Positions 27,435 to 36,848 of a stretch of 64,000 nt of DNA are shown here, piece by piece. Each line of letters begins with the position of its first letter. Position 1 is the first letter of the stretch. The notes below the pieces were generated by a model. That model made no database searches. It was not told where the DNA came from and saw nothing but the letters and a program-made list of their open reading frames with translations. The DNA is from Nostoc sp. CENA543 (GTDB taxonomy: Bacteria; Cyanobacteriota; Cyanobacteriia; Cyanobacteriales; Nostocaceae). The stretch covers positions 2,604,001 through 2,668,000 of the forward strand of contig NZ_CP023278.1 of NCBI RefSeq assembly GCF_002896875.1, read 5' to 3'. The translations under genes were made by a program, and so were the position numbers.

Positions 27435-28610
27435 ATGCAAACTTTAAAACAGGGTTTCGAGGAGCGCAATCTCGCTATGGTAACGGAAGCAGAAAAACTA
27501 GCGCAATTTTGGCGCAAACGGCTAGCTGCGGAGTGTCCAGAACAAAGTGTAGCTGCTAGGGAAAGTATTGTTCTCTGGCTTTTAGGTCGTGATTCACAAC
27601 GGTTTGATCTGCTGAGTCCCAAGGAACTCGATATTGCTAAACAGGCGATGGAATATCGCTGGAAAATTCTCATTCAACGCTACTTAGGCTTAGGCAGAGA
27701 AAAAGCCTATCGCAACTTGATTACTCGCTTAGGCAGTTTAGTTACATTACGCAATAAAATTCAAACTTGGATTTCCTTGAGTCGCGATCGCCAACGCAGC
27801 GTTATGGATGTTTTGCAGGAGGTGCTGCAAGAACTGTTGCAAAGCGATAACTATATGCAGCAACAAATGGCTTACATCGCCGAAATCACCTTAGATAAAC
27901 GTCTCAAAGATACCTTACTTTTTGCCACTACAGAAGAGTATTGTTTAAGACCAGTACGCAATCAACCGTTGTTAGTGTATCGGTTTGTCAACTATCTGCG
28001 GCGATCGCAACGCGGTGGTTTAACCCAAGTCCCAGGAAGCGACTTGGTAAGGTTAGTGTCTGACGAAATGCTCACTGATGATAGCGATAATCGTGTGAAC
28101 TTGGTAGATAGTCAAGCGATCGCCGAATATCAAGAAGCGCAGCAACTAGAAGAACAACAAGCAGTACGTCAAACCGTCCAACAAGAATTTGCCAGTTACC
28201 TAGAAGAAAACCTGGGTAGCGAAGCTGTAGAGTGGCTCAAACTCTACCTCCAAGGCAAATCTCAAGATGAAATCGCTAAAAAAATTAACAAACCCATCAA
28301 AGAAATCTATCGTCTACGAGAAAAAATTAGCTATCACGCCATCCGTGTATTCGCCCTCAAAGGTAAACCCGAACTTGTCGATAACTGGTTATCCATTTCC
28401 TTACAAGAGCATAATTTAGGTTTAACCACCAACCAGTGGCAGCAACTATATGAAAAGTTAACGCCCATCGGTAGACAAGTATTAGATTTACGCAAAGCCG
28501 GTCACTCTACTGAAGCTGTAGCCGAACAGTTAAAGCTCAAACCTCATCAAGTCATGGGTGAATGGACAAAAGTATATCTAGCAGCCCAAGCCATCAGAAC
28601 TCAAGAATAA
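27435..28610 (+). CDS. HetZ-related protein (putative heterocyst/cell-differentiation regulator)
   Basis: A 391-residue soluble helical protein. The start is the ATG at 27435 behind GGGGGT; a GTG just before it is possible. The N-terminal two thirds are all-helical with many Leu/Arg (WRKRLAAECPEQSVAARESIVLWLLGR, YLGLGREKAYRNLITRLGSLV). Two HTH-like segments lie in the C-terminal part: LYLQGKSQDEIAKKINKPIKEIYRLREKI and VLDLRKAGHSTEAVAEQLKLKPHQVMGEW, both resembling sigma-4/LuxR-type helices. This layout recalls the HetZ-related proteins of filamentous cyanobacteria; HetZ itself controls early heterocyst differentiation. The sequence is clearly not HetZ proper. Assignment rests on pattern memory. 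The gene is followed by a PilB-like gene 244 bp downstream. Confidence 0.6.
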   Translation: MQTLKQGFEERNLAMVTEAEKLAQFWRKRLAAECPEQSVAARESIVLWLLGRDSQRFDLLSPKELDIAKQAMEYRWKILIQRYLGLGREKAYRNLITRLGSLVTLRNKIQTWISLSRDRQRSVMDVLQEVLQELLQSDNYMQQQMAYIAEITLDKRLKDTLLFATTEEYCLRPVRNQPLLVYRFVNYLRRSQRGGLTQVPGSDLVRLVSDEMLTDDSDNRVNLVDSQAIAEYQEAQQLEEQQAVRQTVQQEFASYLEENLGSEAVEWLKLYLQGKSQDEIAKKINKPIKEIYRLREKISYHAIRVFALKGKPELVDNWLSISLQEHNLGLTTNQWQQLYEKLTPIGRQVLDLRKAGHSTEAVAEQLKLKPHQVMGEWTKVYLAAQAIRTQE

Positions 28611-28854
28611 GTGGGCGATCGTCATCAGTGGTAGTGAGGGAATGGGGAATAGGCAACAACCTCTGTCTGTTCTCCATAAACCAGAGCAAATACAATTGAA
28701 TTCTCCCCGCTACTCCCTGCCCCCTGCCCCCCTGCCTCCTTTGCTCCCTGCCCCCTGCCCCGATGACATTTCAGAATTTAAGAAGTATATTTATTTACTG
28801 CCAACTAGCTAACAGCAACATAAAATATTAAAGTCACACCAAACAAATAAAACT

Positions 28855-30003
28855 ATGTGGTCTTCAGAGGGTAAGCCAGCTGATACCGAAGCCAGTAAAG
28901 GTCAAATATTACACGCAGCTTCCAGTAAATGGGAGGAAGAATCAGAACGCGAGCCAATATTTAAACTAATCGATAACCTATTATCATTTGAAGCCTGCCT
29001 GTATCACCAAATTCTGCCCCTCAGACTAGAGGAAAATCAACTGTTACTGGGTATGGTTCATGCACAGGATGGTGGGGCTTTGGATTATGTCAGTCGCATT
29101 GTCTCTTATCTCAACTACACAATTACCACCCAAGAAATCGCCGCCGAGACTCACCGCAGCATTCTCTCTCTCTATCTCAGTTATAAAAATACATTTTCTT
29201 CAGATGAGCAACAGACAGAAGCACCGCAAACCAACACATACTTAGAAGAAAATATTGATCAACAAACTGAGGAAATTGGCTTTTCTACCCACGCCTCAGA
29301 ACAGACACCCCCACCCAAAACCTATCAAAGAGCAAGCAAAAATACAGAAATTCTTACTCCTGACAACAAGCCACCTTTTAGTGATGTGACTGTTTTGCAG
29401 TTACACTCCCCCGAAGTATTTACCCCCACCGACGCATTGACAAATTTACCTCCTAAGCAATTACTAGAAGAGTTACTAGCACGAGTCTTGAGTGGAGGGA
29501 TTGGCCGCCTTTATTTAGAAAGACAGCCATATCAAGGAAGAATTATCTGGAGTGATAACGGTGTTTTGCAATCCGTGTTAGAAAATATACCTTTATCTGG
29601 ATTTCAAGGAGTATTAAATGAATTAAAGCGTTTCGTTGCCCTACCCGTGACGAGACACGCTGAACCTAGACAAGTAGAAAAGGAATGTTTGTATCAGCAA
29701 ACGCGTGTATTATTACGCATTAGGGTAATGCCAGGCAGCTATGGAGAAGAAGCGACGTTACAAGTGTTGCGGGGAGCTGCATTAAAGTTCTATCAACAGC
29801 AACAGGTAATTCATCTCAGCCGTGATATCATCGGTATTTCTCAGCAACTTAGTCATAAATTACACGAACTCAACCAAAGACTGCTGTTAAATCCCGCACT
29901 TAATACTGAACAATCAGACGCTGTAAAAGCCCTGAACCGATTAGCAGAAAATTTAGATCAACAAATCAAAATACTGACAGCAAATAACCAGTTGCCAATA
30001 TAA
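28855..30003 (+). CDS. PilB/GspE N-domain-like protein without ATPase core
   Basis: A 382-residue protein. Residues about 35-110 (LYHQILPLRLEENQLLLGMV and SYLNYTITTQEIAAE) match the N-terminal T2SSE_N/MshEN domain of pilus and secretion ATPases. A low-complexity linker follows. Residues about 195-325 resemble the N2 region before the GspE/PilB ATPase core (IGRLYLERQPYQGRIIWSDNG, RVLLRIRVMPGSYGEEATLQVLRG). No Walker A or Walker B motif is present and the protein stops before the ATPase domain, ending in a helical coiled-coil-like tail. It may bind a nucleotide such as c-di-GMP, as MshEN domains can, or act as a regulator of PilB. No pil gene is near. The start is an ATG without a strong ribosome site. 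Confidence 0.6.
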   Translation: MWSSEGKPADTEASKGQILHAASSKWEEESEREPIFKLIDNLLSFEACLYHQILPLRLEENQLLLGMVHAQDGGALDYVSRIVSYLNYTITTQEIAAETHRSILSLYLSYKNTFSSDEQQTEAPQTNTYLEENIDQQTEEIGFSTHASEQTPPPKTYQRASKNTEILTPDNKPPFSDVTVLQLHSPEVFTPTDALTNLPPKQLLEELLARVLSGGIGRLYLERQPYQGRIIWSDNGVLQSVLENIPLSGFQGVLNELKRFVALPVTRHAEPRQVEKECLYQQTRVLLRIRVMPGSYGEEATLQVLRGAALKFYQQQQVIHLSRDIIGISQQLSHKLHELNQRLLLNPALNTEQSDAVKALNRLAENLDQQIKILTANNQLPI

Positions 30004-30357
30004 AGCCCATGACTTGCGTCAGTAAAACCTCTGATTTCGATTTTCCACATAATTGTTATGTTGTAATGGCAACCTAGACTCTCTCTAGTAGGAGTTGGGG
30101 TTAAAAATATCATAAAGTTGCTGTCTTATTTCATAGTCAGATTTTGGTTTGAAAATTTTAAAATAGCCATTTTATCCCAATCTACAATCCAGGTTCTGAT
30201 GCCAGAATAAAACATAATAGCCCCTTGATTTCAGGCAATTTGTTCAACTGTAAATTAAGTTATTATTGATTTTGAATCGTGTATTTTTGATGATCAGAAC
30301 TGGCAAAATAGCTAGATTTATTTTCCATTTCCAAATTTATTAGTTAGTAGATATTTC
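30004..30357. other. Spacer before the Crp-family gene
   Basis: About 350 bp, AT-rich, with no gene, clear terminator or repeat array seen. Confidence 0.4.
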
Positions 30358-31041
30358 ATGCAAACCGAGGTTTTTAGTGAAATTTTCCCTTTGTTGAGTA
30401 CAGCTAGTCCACAAACTCTAGAGTGGCTACTCAACGTTGCTACTGAACACGAATACCCCGTGGGCAGAGCCGTATTAATGGAAGATGCTTGGGGTAATGC
30501 TGTTTACTTTATCGTTTCTGGATGGGTGAAAGTCAGACGCACTTGTGGCGATGATTCCGTAGCTTTAGCCATTTTAGGTAAAGGAGATTTTTTTGGGGAA
30601 ATGGCGATTTTAGACGAATCTCCCCGCTCTACTGATGTGATAGCCCTTTCTCCAGTAAAATTACTGAGTATTTCCAGAGAAAGATTTATTCAAATTCTCT
30701 TTAAAGACCCCCAATTACATCACCGAATGCTGCAATTAATGGTGCGGAGATTGCGACAAAATAACCAACGTTTACAACTTAGGTCTTCACCACCTGCTGT
30801 GAAACTGGCACACACTTTAGTCAGTTTAGGAGAAAGCTATGGTCAAGAATTAGAAACTGGTAAGGAAATTTTAAATATACCTTTTAAAGATTTAGCTGAA
30901 GTTACAGAAATTGGTGTAGAAGAAACTACTAAAATTATGGAAAAACTGAATGAAAAAGGTTGGATTAAAATTGATCATGGCAATAATATTGTTCAGCTAA
31001 TTAATTTTAAGCAATTGACCAACCTAGCCGGCAGGGTCTGA
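30358..31041 (+). CDS. Crp/Fnr family transcriptional regulator
   Basis: A 227-residue regulator. The cyclic-nucleotide-binding domain covers about residues 10-125. The phosphate-binding cassette reads FFGEMAILDESPRSTDV: Gly80-Glu81 plus Arg90-Ser91-Thr92 are in the positions that bind ribose and phosphate of cAMP in E. coli CRP. The C-terminal winged HTH (about 150-220) has NIPFKDLAEVTEIGVEETTKIMEKLNEKGWI; it is shorter on recognition-helix basic residues than CRP. It binds DNA as a dimer, probably in response to a nucleotide. Its targets are not visible. It is flanked by the PilB-like gene upstream; the known link of cyanobacterial CRP proteins to pili makes that neighbour notable. Confidence 0.88.
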   Translation: MQTEVFSEIFPLLSTASPQTLEWLLNVATEHEYPVGRAVLMEDAWGNAVYFIVSGWVKVRRTCGDDSVALAILGKGDFFGEMAILDESPRSTDVIALSPVKLLSISRERFIQILFKDPQLHHRMLQLMVRRLRQNNQRLQLRSSPPAVKLAHTLVSLGESYGQELETGKEILNIPFKDLAEVTEIGVEETTKIMEKLNEKGWIKIDHGNNIVQLINFKQLTNLAGRV

Positions 31042-31388
31042 GGCGTTGCGATTTTTCAGACCTGATTCATCGAGTAAATCTTAATTCTTTATTAATTATT
31101 TAAGAATTTAAGGAAATAAAATTTAATATTTATTTCATAAATGACATTCTGAGGTAACAGTATTTTGCTGTAACGAAGTCAGACCCGTGGTACTTAGTCT
31201 AGATATAACCAGCATTGGTGAGCTTAATTCTAGTAATTTTAATCAAATTGGCTCTATTGTAGTAATTAGGATTACTACATAAATAAATGCTGACTATAAA
31301 CTCCATAACTATTGACTATTGACCATTAACTATTAACTATTAACTATGGACTGACTTTTGACTCAGAACTTATCACTTTTAACTACAG
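31042..31388. other. Spacer with short heptamer tract
   Basis: No gene seen. An ACTATTG/ACTATTA-type heptamer tract lies at about 31307-31347, just before the M61 peptidase gene. Confidence 0.5.
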
Positions 31389-33173
31389 ATGACTGAAGCA
31401 ACAGCACCTCGTATCGATATTGGCGTTCAGGAAACCGTGCCGACGATTCATTATCAGGTGGCAATGCCCCAACCAGAAACGCATCTATTTGAGGTTAGTT
31501 TACAAATTGTAAACCATCCATCATCAATTCTTGACTTAAAAATGCCGGTATGGACACCAGGATCATACTTGGTGCGGGAGTATGCCAAAAATTTACAAGA
31601 CTTTACTGCTTTCGGCACAGATCAGCCTTTAGAGTGGCGCAAAGTCAGCAAAAATCACTGGCAAATCAATAAAGATGATGTATCAGATGTAACTATAAAA
31701 TATAGAGTATTTGCCAATGAGTTATCGGTAAGAACTAATCATTTAGATTCTACTCACGGCTATTTTAACGGAGCAGCATTGTTTTTAAGGCTGGTGGGTT
31801 GTGATAATTTACCGATAATTGTGACTGTTGTACCTCCGTATCCGCACTGGCAAGTCACTACTGCCTTACCGAAAATGAAGGATCAGTATAATACTTTCTA
31901 CGCCAGTGACTTTGATACTTTGGTGGATAGTCCGTTTGAGATTGGTGAACATCAGCTGTATAGTTTCGATGTCTTGGGTAAGCCTCATGAAATGGCAATT
32001 TGGGGACAGGGAAATTTTCAGGTACAGCCACTCATTAGTGACATTCAAAAAATTGTGCAGGTAGAAGCGCAAATGTTTGGTGGTCTACCCTATGACCGTT
32101 ACCTGTTTTTAGTACATTTATTTGCTCAAGCTTATGGTGGTTTAGAGCATAAAAACTGTTGTTCGCTGATTTACCAAAGATTTGGCTTTCGTACCCAAGA
32201 TAAATATGAACGCTTTATTCAACTGGTAGCGCACGAGTTCTTTCACCTATGGAACGTCAAACGCATTCGTCCTAAAGCGTTGGAAGTGTTTAATTACGAC
32301 CAAGAAAGCTATACTCCTTCTTTGTGGTTTTGTGAGGGGACTACGAGTTATTATGACCTGATTATTCCTTTAAGGGCAGGAATTTATGAGGTCAAGACCT
32401 ATCTCAACTACTGGAGTAAGGAAATTAGTAGATTTTTGACGACTCCAGGACGGAAAGTCCAATCATTGGCTGAGTCGAGTTTTGATGCGTGGATTAAACT
32501 ATATCGTCCCGATGCGAATAGTGGCAATTCTCAAGTCTCCTATTATCTGAAAGGAGAAATGGTGTCTTTGTTACTAGATTTGCTGATTAGATGGCGACAT
32601 CGCAACCGGCGTTCTCTGGATGATGTGATGCGTCAAATGTGGCATGAATTTGGTCAGCCAGAAATTGGCTATACTCCACAACAGTTGCAAGCAGTAATTG
32701 AATCAATAGCAGAAGTTAACTTGACTGACTTTTTCGCACGCTATATTGATGGCACAGATGAATTACCGTTTGATGAGTATTTAGAACCGTTTGGCTTACG
32801 TTTAGTAGCGGAGAAGGAAGAAGAACCCTATCTAGGAATGAAGGTAAATACTGAGAATGGTAGGGAGATGATTAAGTTTGTAGAAACTGCTTCTCCGGCG
32901 CAACTAGCAGGGATTGACGCAGGTGATGAGTTACTAGCGATCGCAGGTATTAAGGTGACAGCTCATCAACTGAGCGATCGCCTCAAGGACTATCAAGCTA
33001 ATGATATCATCCAAGTCACAATTTTCCATCAAGATGAACTGCGGACTGTACCTGTGACTCTTGGTCAACCACGACCAGTAAAGTATCAGGTAGTGCCGGT
33101 AAAGAATCCCACCGCCACACAGCAAGAGAATTTTGCTGGTTGGTTGGGTACACCACTATCTGCTATTTGCTAA
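31389..33173 (+). CDS. M61 family metallopeptidase with PDZ domain (glycyl aminopeptidase-like)
   Basis: A 594-residue peptidase. The N-terminal beta domain (about 15-190) is the M61 N-domain. The catalytic zinc motif is HEFFH at 282-286 in LVAHEFFHLWNVKRIRPKAL, with the third ligand Glu expected in LWFCEGTTSYYDL about 35 residues later. The GGLEHKN segment before it is the exopeptidase-type motif of M1/M61 enzymes. A PDZ domain lies at about 480-560 (EPYLGMKVNTENG, ASPAQLAGIDAGDELLAIAG). No signal peptide is seen, so it is likely cytoplasmic. The family removes N-terminal Gly/Ala from peptides. It is transcribed alone. Confidence 0.93.
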   Translation: MTEATAPRIDIGVQETVPTIHYQVAMPQPETHLFEVSLQIVNHPSSILDLKMPVWTPGSYLVREYAKNLQDFTAFGTDQPLEWRKVSKNHWQINKDDVSDVTIKYRVFANELSVRTNHLDSTHGYFNGAALFLRLVGCDNLPIIVTVVPPYPHWQVTTALPKMKDQYNTFYASDFDTLVDSPFEIGEHQLYSFDVLGKPHEMAIWGQGNFQVQPLISDIQKIVQVEAQMFGGLPYDRYLFLVHLFAQAYGGLEHKNCCSLIYQRFGFRTQDKYERFIQLVAHEFFHLWNVKRIRPKALEVFNYDQESYTPSLWFCEGTTSYYDLIIPLRAGIYEVKTYLNYWSKEISRFLTTPGRKVQSLAESSFDAWIKLYRPDANSGNSQVSYYLKGEMVSLLLDLLIRWRHRNRRSLDDVMRQMWHEFGQPEIGYTPQQLQAVIESIAEVNLTDFFARYIDGTDELPFDEYLEPFGLRLVAEKEEEPYLGMKVNTENGREMIKFVETASPAQLAGIDAGDELLAIAGIKVTAHQLSDRLKDYQANDIIQVTIFHQDELRTVPVTLGQPRPVKYQVVPVKNPTATQQENFAGWLGTPLSAIC

Positions 33174-33374
33174 TCATGATTCTTCGGTCAGTCTCTCATA
33201 CCAATTTTGGATTTTGGATTTTGGATTACCAGCCTAGATTCTTAGACTGTTCCAGAATCTCGAAACCATATTACCTATCCCAATTTGGTATTAGTCAAGG
33301 GAGACTGGCTTTGCAGGTTTTCAAGCAAAAAATAATATAACCGCTTTGCCAAGGGAAACAGAAAAAAAGAAATT

Positions 33375-34160
33375 TTAATTTATACGAGTAATAACATACT
33401 CACGGGTTCGAGAATGAAGCGGGTTGGTAAAGATTTTTTTGGTGACACCAAATTCCACCAATTCGCCGACTCGATTCTCATTCAAGTGAAAAAAGGCGGT
33501 AAAGTCAGATACGCGGGTCACTTGTGATAAATTGTGGCTCACGATGACTATGGTGATATCAGAACGCGAACGCAAGCTTTGAATTAAACTCTCAACTTTC
33601 ATACTAGCGATCGGATCAAGACCAAAACAAGGTTCGTCCATTAAGATTACCTTTGGCTTGACAGCTAACGCGCGTGCAATACACAGCCTTTGCTGTTGAC
33701 CTCCAGATAAGTCTAAAGCCGACTTATGGAGTTTATTTTTCAACTCATCCCACAAATCAGCATCTTTGAGTGCTGATTCGACAATCCCATCAATTTCTAC
33801 CTTCGGTCGCCATCCGATAATTTTCACACCATAAGCGACATTATCATAAACACTCATAGGGAAAAGATTCGGCTTAGAAAGCACTATACTAACTTGACGG
33901 CGTAAGCGATTTAAATTGATTCGCCGTTCATAAATGTTTTGATTAAAAAATTCCACTCTACCTTCTACCCTAATCTCTGTATCTAATTCATTCATGCGGT
34001 TTAGAGACTTGAGAAAAGTAGATTTACCACAACCACTAGGGCCAATAATCGCAGTTACTTTACTTTGGTAAATATCCAGAGATACACCTTCTAGGATTTT
34101 TTGGGTGTCGTAATAAAAACTGAAATTTTTAACTCTGATGGCGGGAACTAGCTTATTCAT
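33375..34160 (-). CDS. pstB: Divergent second phosphate ABC transporter ATPase (PstB paralogue)
   Basis: About 261 residues from the ATG at 34160 (MNKLVPAIRVKN aligns with the canonical PstB at 34951-35733); a TTG at 34169 is an alternative. Walker [10 protein letters not shown] (40-48), signature LSGGQQQRL (151-159), Walker B VILMDEP (171-177) and H-loop His209 (VSHN) are intact. Two catalytic loops differ: the Q-loop of canonical Pst[10 protein letters not shown], reads VLSKPNLFP, so the Q-loop glutamine is Ser96; and the D-loop SALDPIA reads FGLDPIA. It lies downstream of pstB with a 790-bp spacer that contains a 44-codon ORF. It could form an asymmetric NBD heterodimer with canonical PstB; this is inference. 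Confidence 0.9.
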   Translation of the reverse strand: MNKLVPAIRVKNFSFYYDTQKILEGVSLDIYQSKVTAIIGPSGCGKSTFLKSLNRMNELDTEIRVEGRVEFFNQNIYERRINLNRLRRQVSIVLSKPNLFPMSVYDNVAYGVKIIGWRPKVEIDGIVESALKDADLWDELKNKLHKSALDLSGGQQQRLCIARALAVKPKVILMDEPCFGLDPIASMKVESLIQSLRSRSDITIVIVSHNLSQVTRVSDFTAFFHLNENRVGELVEFGVTKKIFTNPLHSRTREYVITRIN

Positions 34161-34165
34161 GCTGC

Positions 34166-34300
34166 TCAACTGGTGTGATAATTAAGTAATTCAATACAGC
34201 AAACACAGTACAGGTGATGCTGTTTGATGCCTTGTCTAGCCAAGATGGATTTTTCATCGCTTTGGAACACAGGGATAAAATCAGTTTTCAGTATAATCAT
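34166..34300 (-). CDS. Possible 44-codon small ORF upstream of the second pstB
   Basis: An ATG at 34300 is preceded by a strong ribosome site (GAGGTGA, about 8 bases upstream on the minus strand). The frame encodes 44 residues (MIILKTDFIPVFQSDEKSIL and on to a Cys-rich HLYCVCCIELL) and stops with TGA at 34166-34168, only 5 bp before the pstB paralogue ATG, which itself lacks a good ribosome site. This fits translational coupling or a leader-peptide role. No homologue is known to me, so coding is unproven. Confidence 0.4.
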   Translation of the reverse strand: MIILKTDFIPVFQSDEKSILARQGIKQHHLYCVCCIELLNYHTS

Positions 34301-34950
34301 TATTCTTTCACCTCAAAAGTTTATTACTAATTCATGATGTTAAAATCAAGCAAATAACAAATTATTTCTATAGATGTAAGAAGCGTACTGAAGTTTTTGC
34401 AAAAATCAAATTATTAATTCTATATATCAATACAGTTTAGTTAAGGAACGAAACCCAAAGCACTAAACACCTTGTCGGGTTGAGCAACAGGGAAACCCCA
34501 ACCTAAATTTACTGTTAACTCAACCGTATTTTCCTATAGATTAAAGTAGATTGACTATCTAGATGATTTGCAAGCGAAAGCCTTGATATATCACATTAGG
34601 TATACAGAAGTTTCAATATTAATATTACAAAATATATCAGTAAGATAGGAACATATAAATTAAAAACATTACTAAACTCTCTTACAACTAGACGCAAAAG
34701 TTTATCAAAGCTTTTTAATTTTATGTTGATAGATTTTTTATCTTAAGAATGTTTTGAGAAAATTCAGTTAATAGAGCAGTTATAAAAAAGATCCCCGACT
34801 TATCAAGAGTCAGGGATTGGGGATTGGAAGGTAGACAAAGTGGAATTTTTATTTCTCTCTCATCACTGACTAAATGCTGCGCCACCGATAACAGCACTCA
34901 TTACTCATTACTCATTACTCATTACTCATTACTCACCACTCAGACAGGAC
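34301..34950. other. 650-bp spacer between the two pstB genes
   Basis: AT-rich. It contains a hairpin-like GATCCCCGACT-TATCAAG-AGTCAGGGAT near 34789-34816, related to elements at 55207 and 61175, a GGGGATT tract, an insert at 34869-34901 resembling that at 10912-10946, and ATTACTC heptamers (about 34902-34940). No convincing second Pho box is seen. Confidence 0.6.
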
Positions 34951-35733
34951 TTAACCAAAACGTCCTGAAACGTAATCACGGGTGCGAGGATCGAGGGGAT
35001 TGCTAAAAATTTGAGTTGTAGTACCGAACTCTACCATTTGACCAATACGACTTTCATCGGTACTGAAAAAGGCTGTAAAATCAGAAACGCGAGTTGCTTG
35101 TTGCATATTGTGGGTGACAATAGCGATGGTCAGTTCAGAACGCAAGCTATGAATGAGTTCTTCAACTTTCATAGTTGCGATGGGGTCGAGTGCTGAACAG
35201 GGTTCATCCATTAACAATACTTTTGGTTTGATAGCTAAAGCACGAGCAATACATAATCGCTGCTGTTGACCTCCAGAAAGACCAAGTGCTGATTGCTTGA
35301 GTTTATCTTTAACTTCACTCCAAAGTGCTGCGCCTTTGAGTGCAGATTCTACGATATCATCCAATTCTGCTTGTGGTAGTCCGCCTGATATTCTCACACC
35401 ATAGGCAACATTTTCATAGATGCTCATAGGAAAAGGATTTGGTCTTTGAAAGACCATACCAATTTGACGGCGGAGTCTATTGATATTGATGCGGGGGTCA
35501 TAAATATTTTGACCGAAAAATTCTACTTTTCCTTCTACTTTTACGGGGCCTTCTAATTCACTAATACGATTGAGGGTTTTGATAAATGTAGATTTACCAC
35601 AACCGCTAGGGCCGATAATTGCAGTGACATGGTTTTGGTAAATATCCATAGACACCCCTTCAATAGCCTTGGAGGTAGTGTTGTAATAAAAGCTGAGACT
35701 TTTAACTCTAATAGCTGGATTTAACTGATTCAT
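34951..35733 (-). CDS. pstB: Phosphate ABC transporter ATP-binding protein
   Basis: A 260-residue canonical PstB: Walker [10 protein letters not shown] (41-49), Q-loop VFQRPNPFP, signature [15 protein letters not shown], Walker [16 protein letters not shown] and H-loop IVTHNM. It powers high-affinity phosphate uptake together with PstA and PstC at the inner membrane. It follows pstA by 28 bp, so the two share an mRNA. The downstream spacer separates it from the divergent paralogue. Confidence 0.97.
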   Translation of the reverse strand: MNQLNPAIRVKSLSFYYNTTSKAIEGVSMDIYQNHVTAIIGPSGCGKSTFIKTLNRISELEGPVKVEGKVEFFGQNIYDPRININRLRRQIGMVFQRPNPFPMSIYENVAYGVRISGGLPQAELDDIVESALKGAALWSEVKDKLKQSALGLSGGQQQRLCIARALAIKPKVLLMDEPCSALDPIATMKVEELIHSLRSELTIAIVTHNMQQATRVSDFTAFFSTDESRIGQMVEFGTTTQIFSNPLDPRTRDYVSGRFG

Positions 35734-35761
35734 GATGCTAGGGATGTCTGACAGTTTTAAT

Positions 35762-36646
35762 TCACTTTTTCTTACTAGTAACTAACCGAGAAATGAGGCT
35801 AACACACAAAACTAAGCCGAGTAAAATGATAGAAGTTGTCCAAACTAATTGACTGCGTTCTGGGTCGGGGTCGTTGTAGAGATTAAAGATTAATACGGGT
35901 AGGGAAGCGGTAGGAGTGAGTAATCCCGCAGACCAATCAAGACTAAATAAAGCAGTAAAAATAAGCGGTGCGGTTTCGCCTGCTGCACGAGCTACAGCCA
36001 ATAAAACACCTGTGGTAATTGTGGGGATAGCGGCTGTAACGACGACACGAAAAGTAGTTTGAAAGCGTGTCCCACCTAAAGCAGCTGAGGCCAGACGCTG
36101 TTCTATGGGGATGAGTTTTAACGCTTCTTCAGTAGTGAGGACAATGATGGGTAACATGATAGTTGCTAAAGCAAAACCACCTGCGATCGCACTAAAACTT
36201 TTGGTTGATAAAACTATCACACCATAAGCAAATATACCCACAACAATAGAAGGAACGCCAGTGAGAATACTTGTAATAAATCGGACGAAACGAGTGATGG
36301 AATTGGTTTGAGCAAATTCTGCTAAAAATATCCCTGTAAATAGTCCGATGGGGATACTTAATAAAGAAGCGATCGCTACAACTGTGATTGTGCCTAAAAT
36401 GGCATTACCAAAACCATTATCAATCACTGATTTAACAAACATTTCTGTTTTGATTCCGCCTATACCTCGCTTGATAATTTCCCACAAAATTGAAAACAGA
36501 GGAATTAATGCTAAAGCTGCTAAGGCAAAGGCAATAAAATTCATGAAGTGAGTAAATAATAGTCTGCTGGATGGCAGAGGACTATATAATTCTGCTGCTA
36601 AAATTTTATCTATTTCTGGTTGTCGGTAATTTTCCATATTGTTCAT
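35762..36646 (-). CDS. pstA: Phosphate ABC transporter permease PstA
   Basis: A 294-residue inner-membrane permease with six hydrophobic helices. The EAA-type cytoplasmic loop reads [29 protein letters not shown], the PstA pattern. With PstC it forms the phosphate channel energised by PstB. It lies 202 bp after pstC; that gap carries an inverted dispersed repeat. Confidence 0.96.
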   Translation of the reverse strand: MNNMENYRQPEIDKILAAELYSPLPSSRLLFTHFMNFIAFALAALALIPLFSILWEIIKRGIGGIKTEMFVKSVIDNGFGNAILGTITVVAIASLLSIPIGLFTGIFLAEFAQTNSITRFVRFITSILTGVPSIVVGIFAYGVIVLSTKSFSAIAGGFALATIMLPIIVLTTEEALKLIPIEQRLASAALGGTRFQTTFRVVVTAAIPTITTGVLLAVARAAGETAPLIFTALFSLDWSAGLLTPTASLPVLIFNLYNDPDPERSQLVWTTSIILLGLVLCVSLISRLVTSKKK

Positions 36647-36674
36647 CAGTGCAATAATTGTTGATTGACCCTCC

Positions 36675-36836
36675 GAATTTTAGATTTTAAATTTGGGATT
36701 TTGGATTGTTTGTGGTACCAGTCCCACCGTAGGTTGAACAAATCTAAAATACTCGCTGTGCTGCGTCTGCTACCTGTGGACTCTCTTAGAGAAGACAGTC
36801 AATCTAAAATCTAAAATCCAAAATCTAAAATTGATT
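36675..36836. repeat. Inverted copies of an AAAATCTAAAATCC repeat in the pstC-pstA gap
   Basis: The left arm (about 36675-36708, AATTTTAGATTTTAAATTTG and GGATTTTGGATTG) is nearly the reverse complement of the right arm (about 36803-36836, CAATCTAAAATCTAAAATCC and onward). They enclose about 95 bp and could fold into a long imperfect hairpin in the pst mRNA. Confidence 0.7.
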
Positions 36837-36848
36837 GACTTTGATCAT

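Noticed and set aside
33375-34160. Second pstB as a pseudogene
   Set aside because: The frame is intact at full length with all other ATPase motifs, so divergence of function is more likely than decay.
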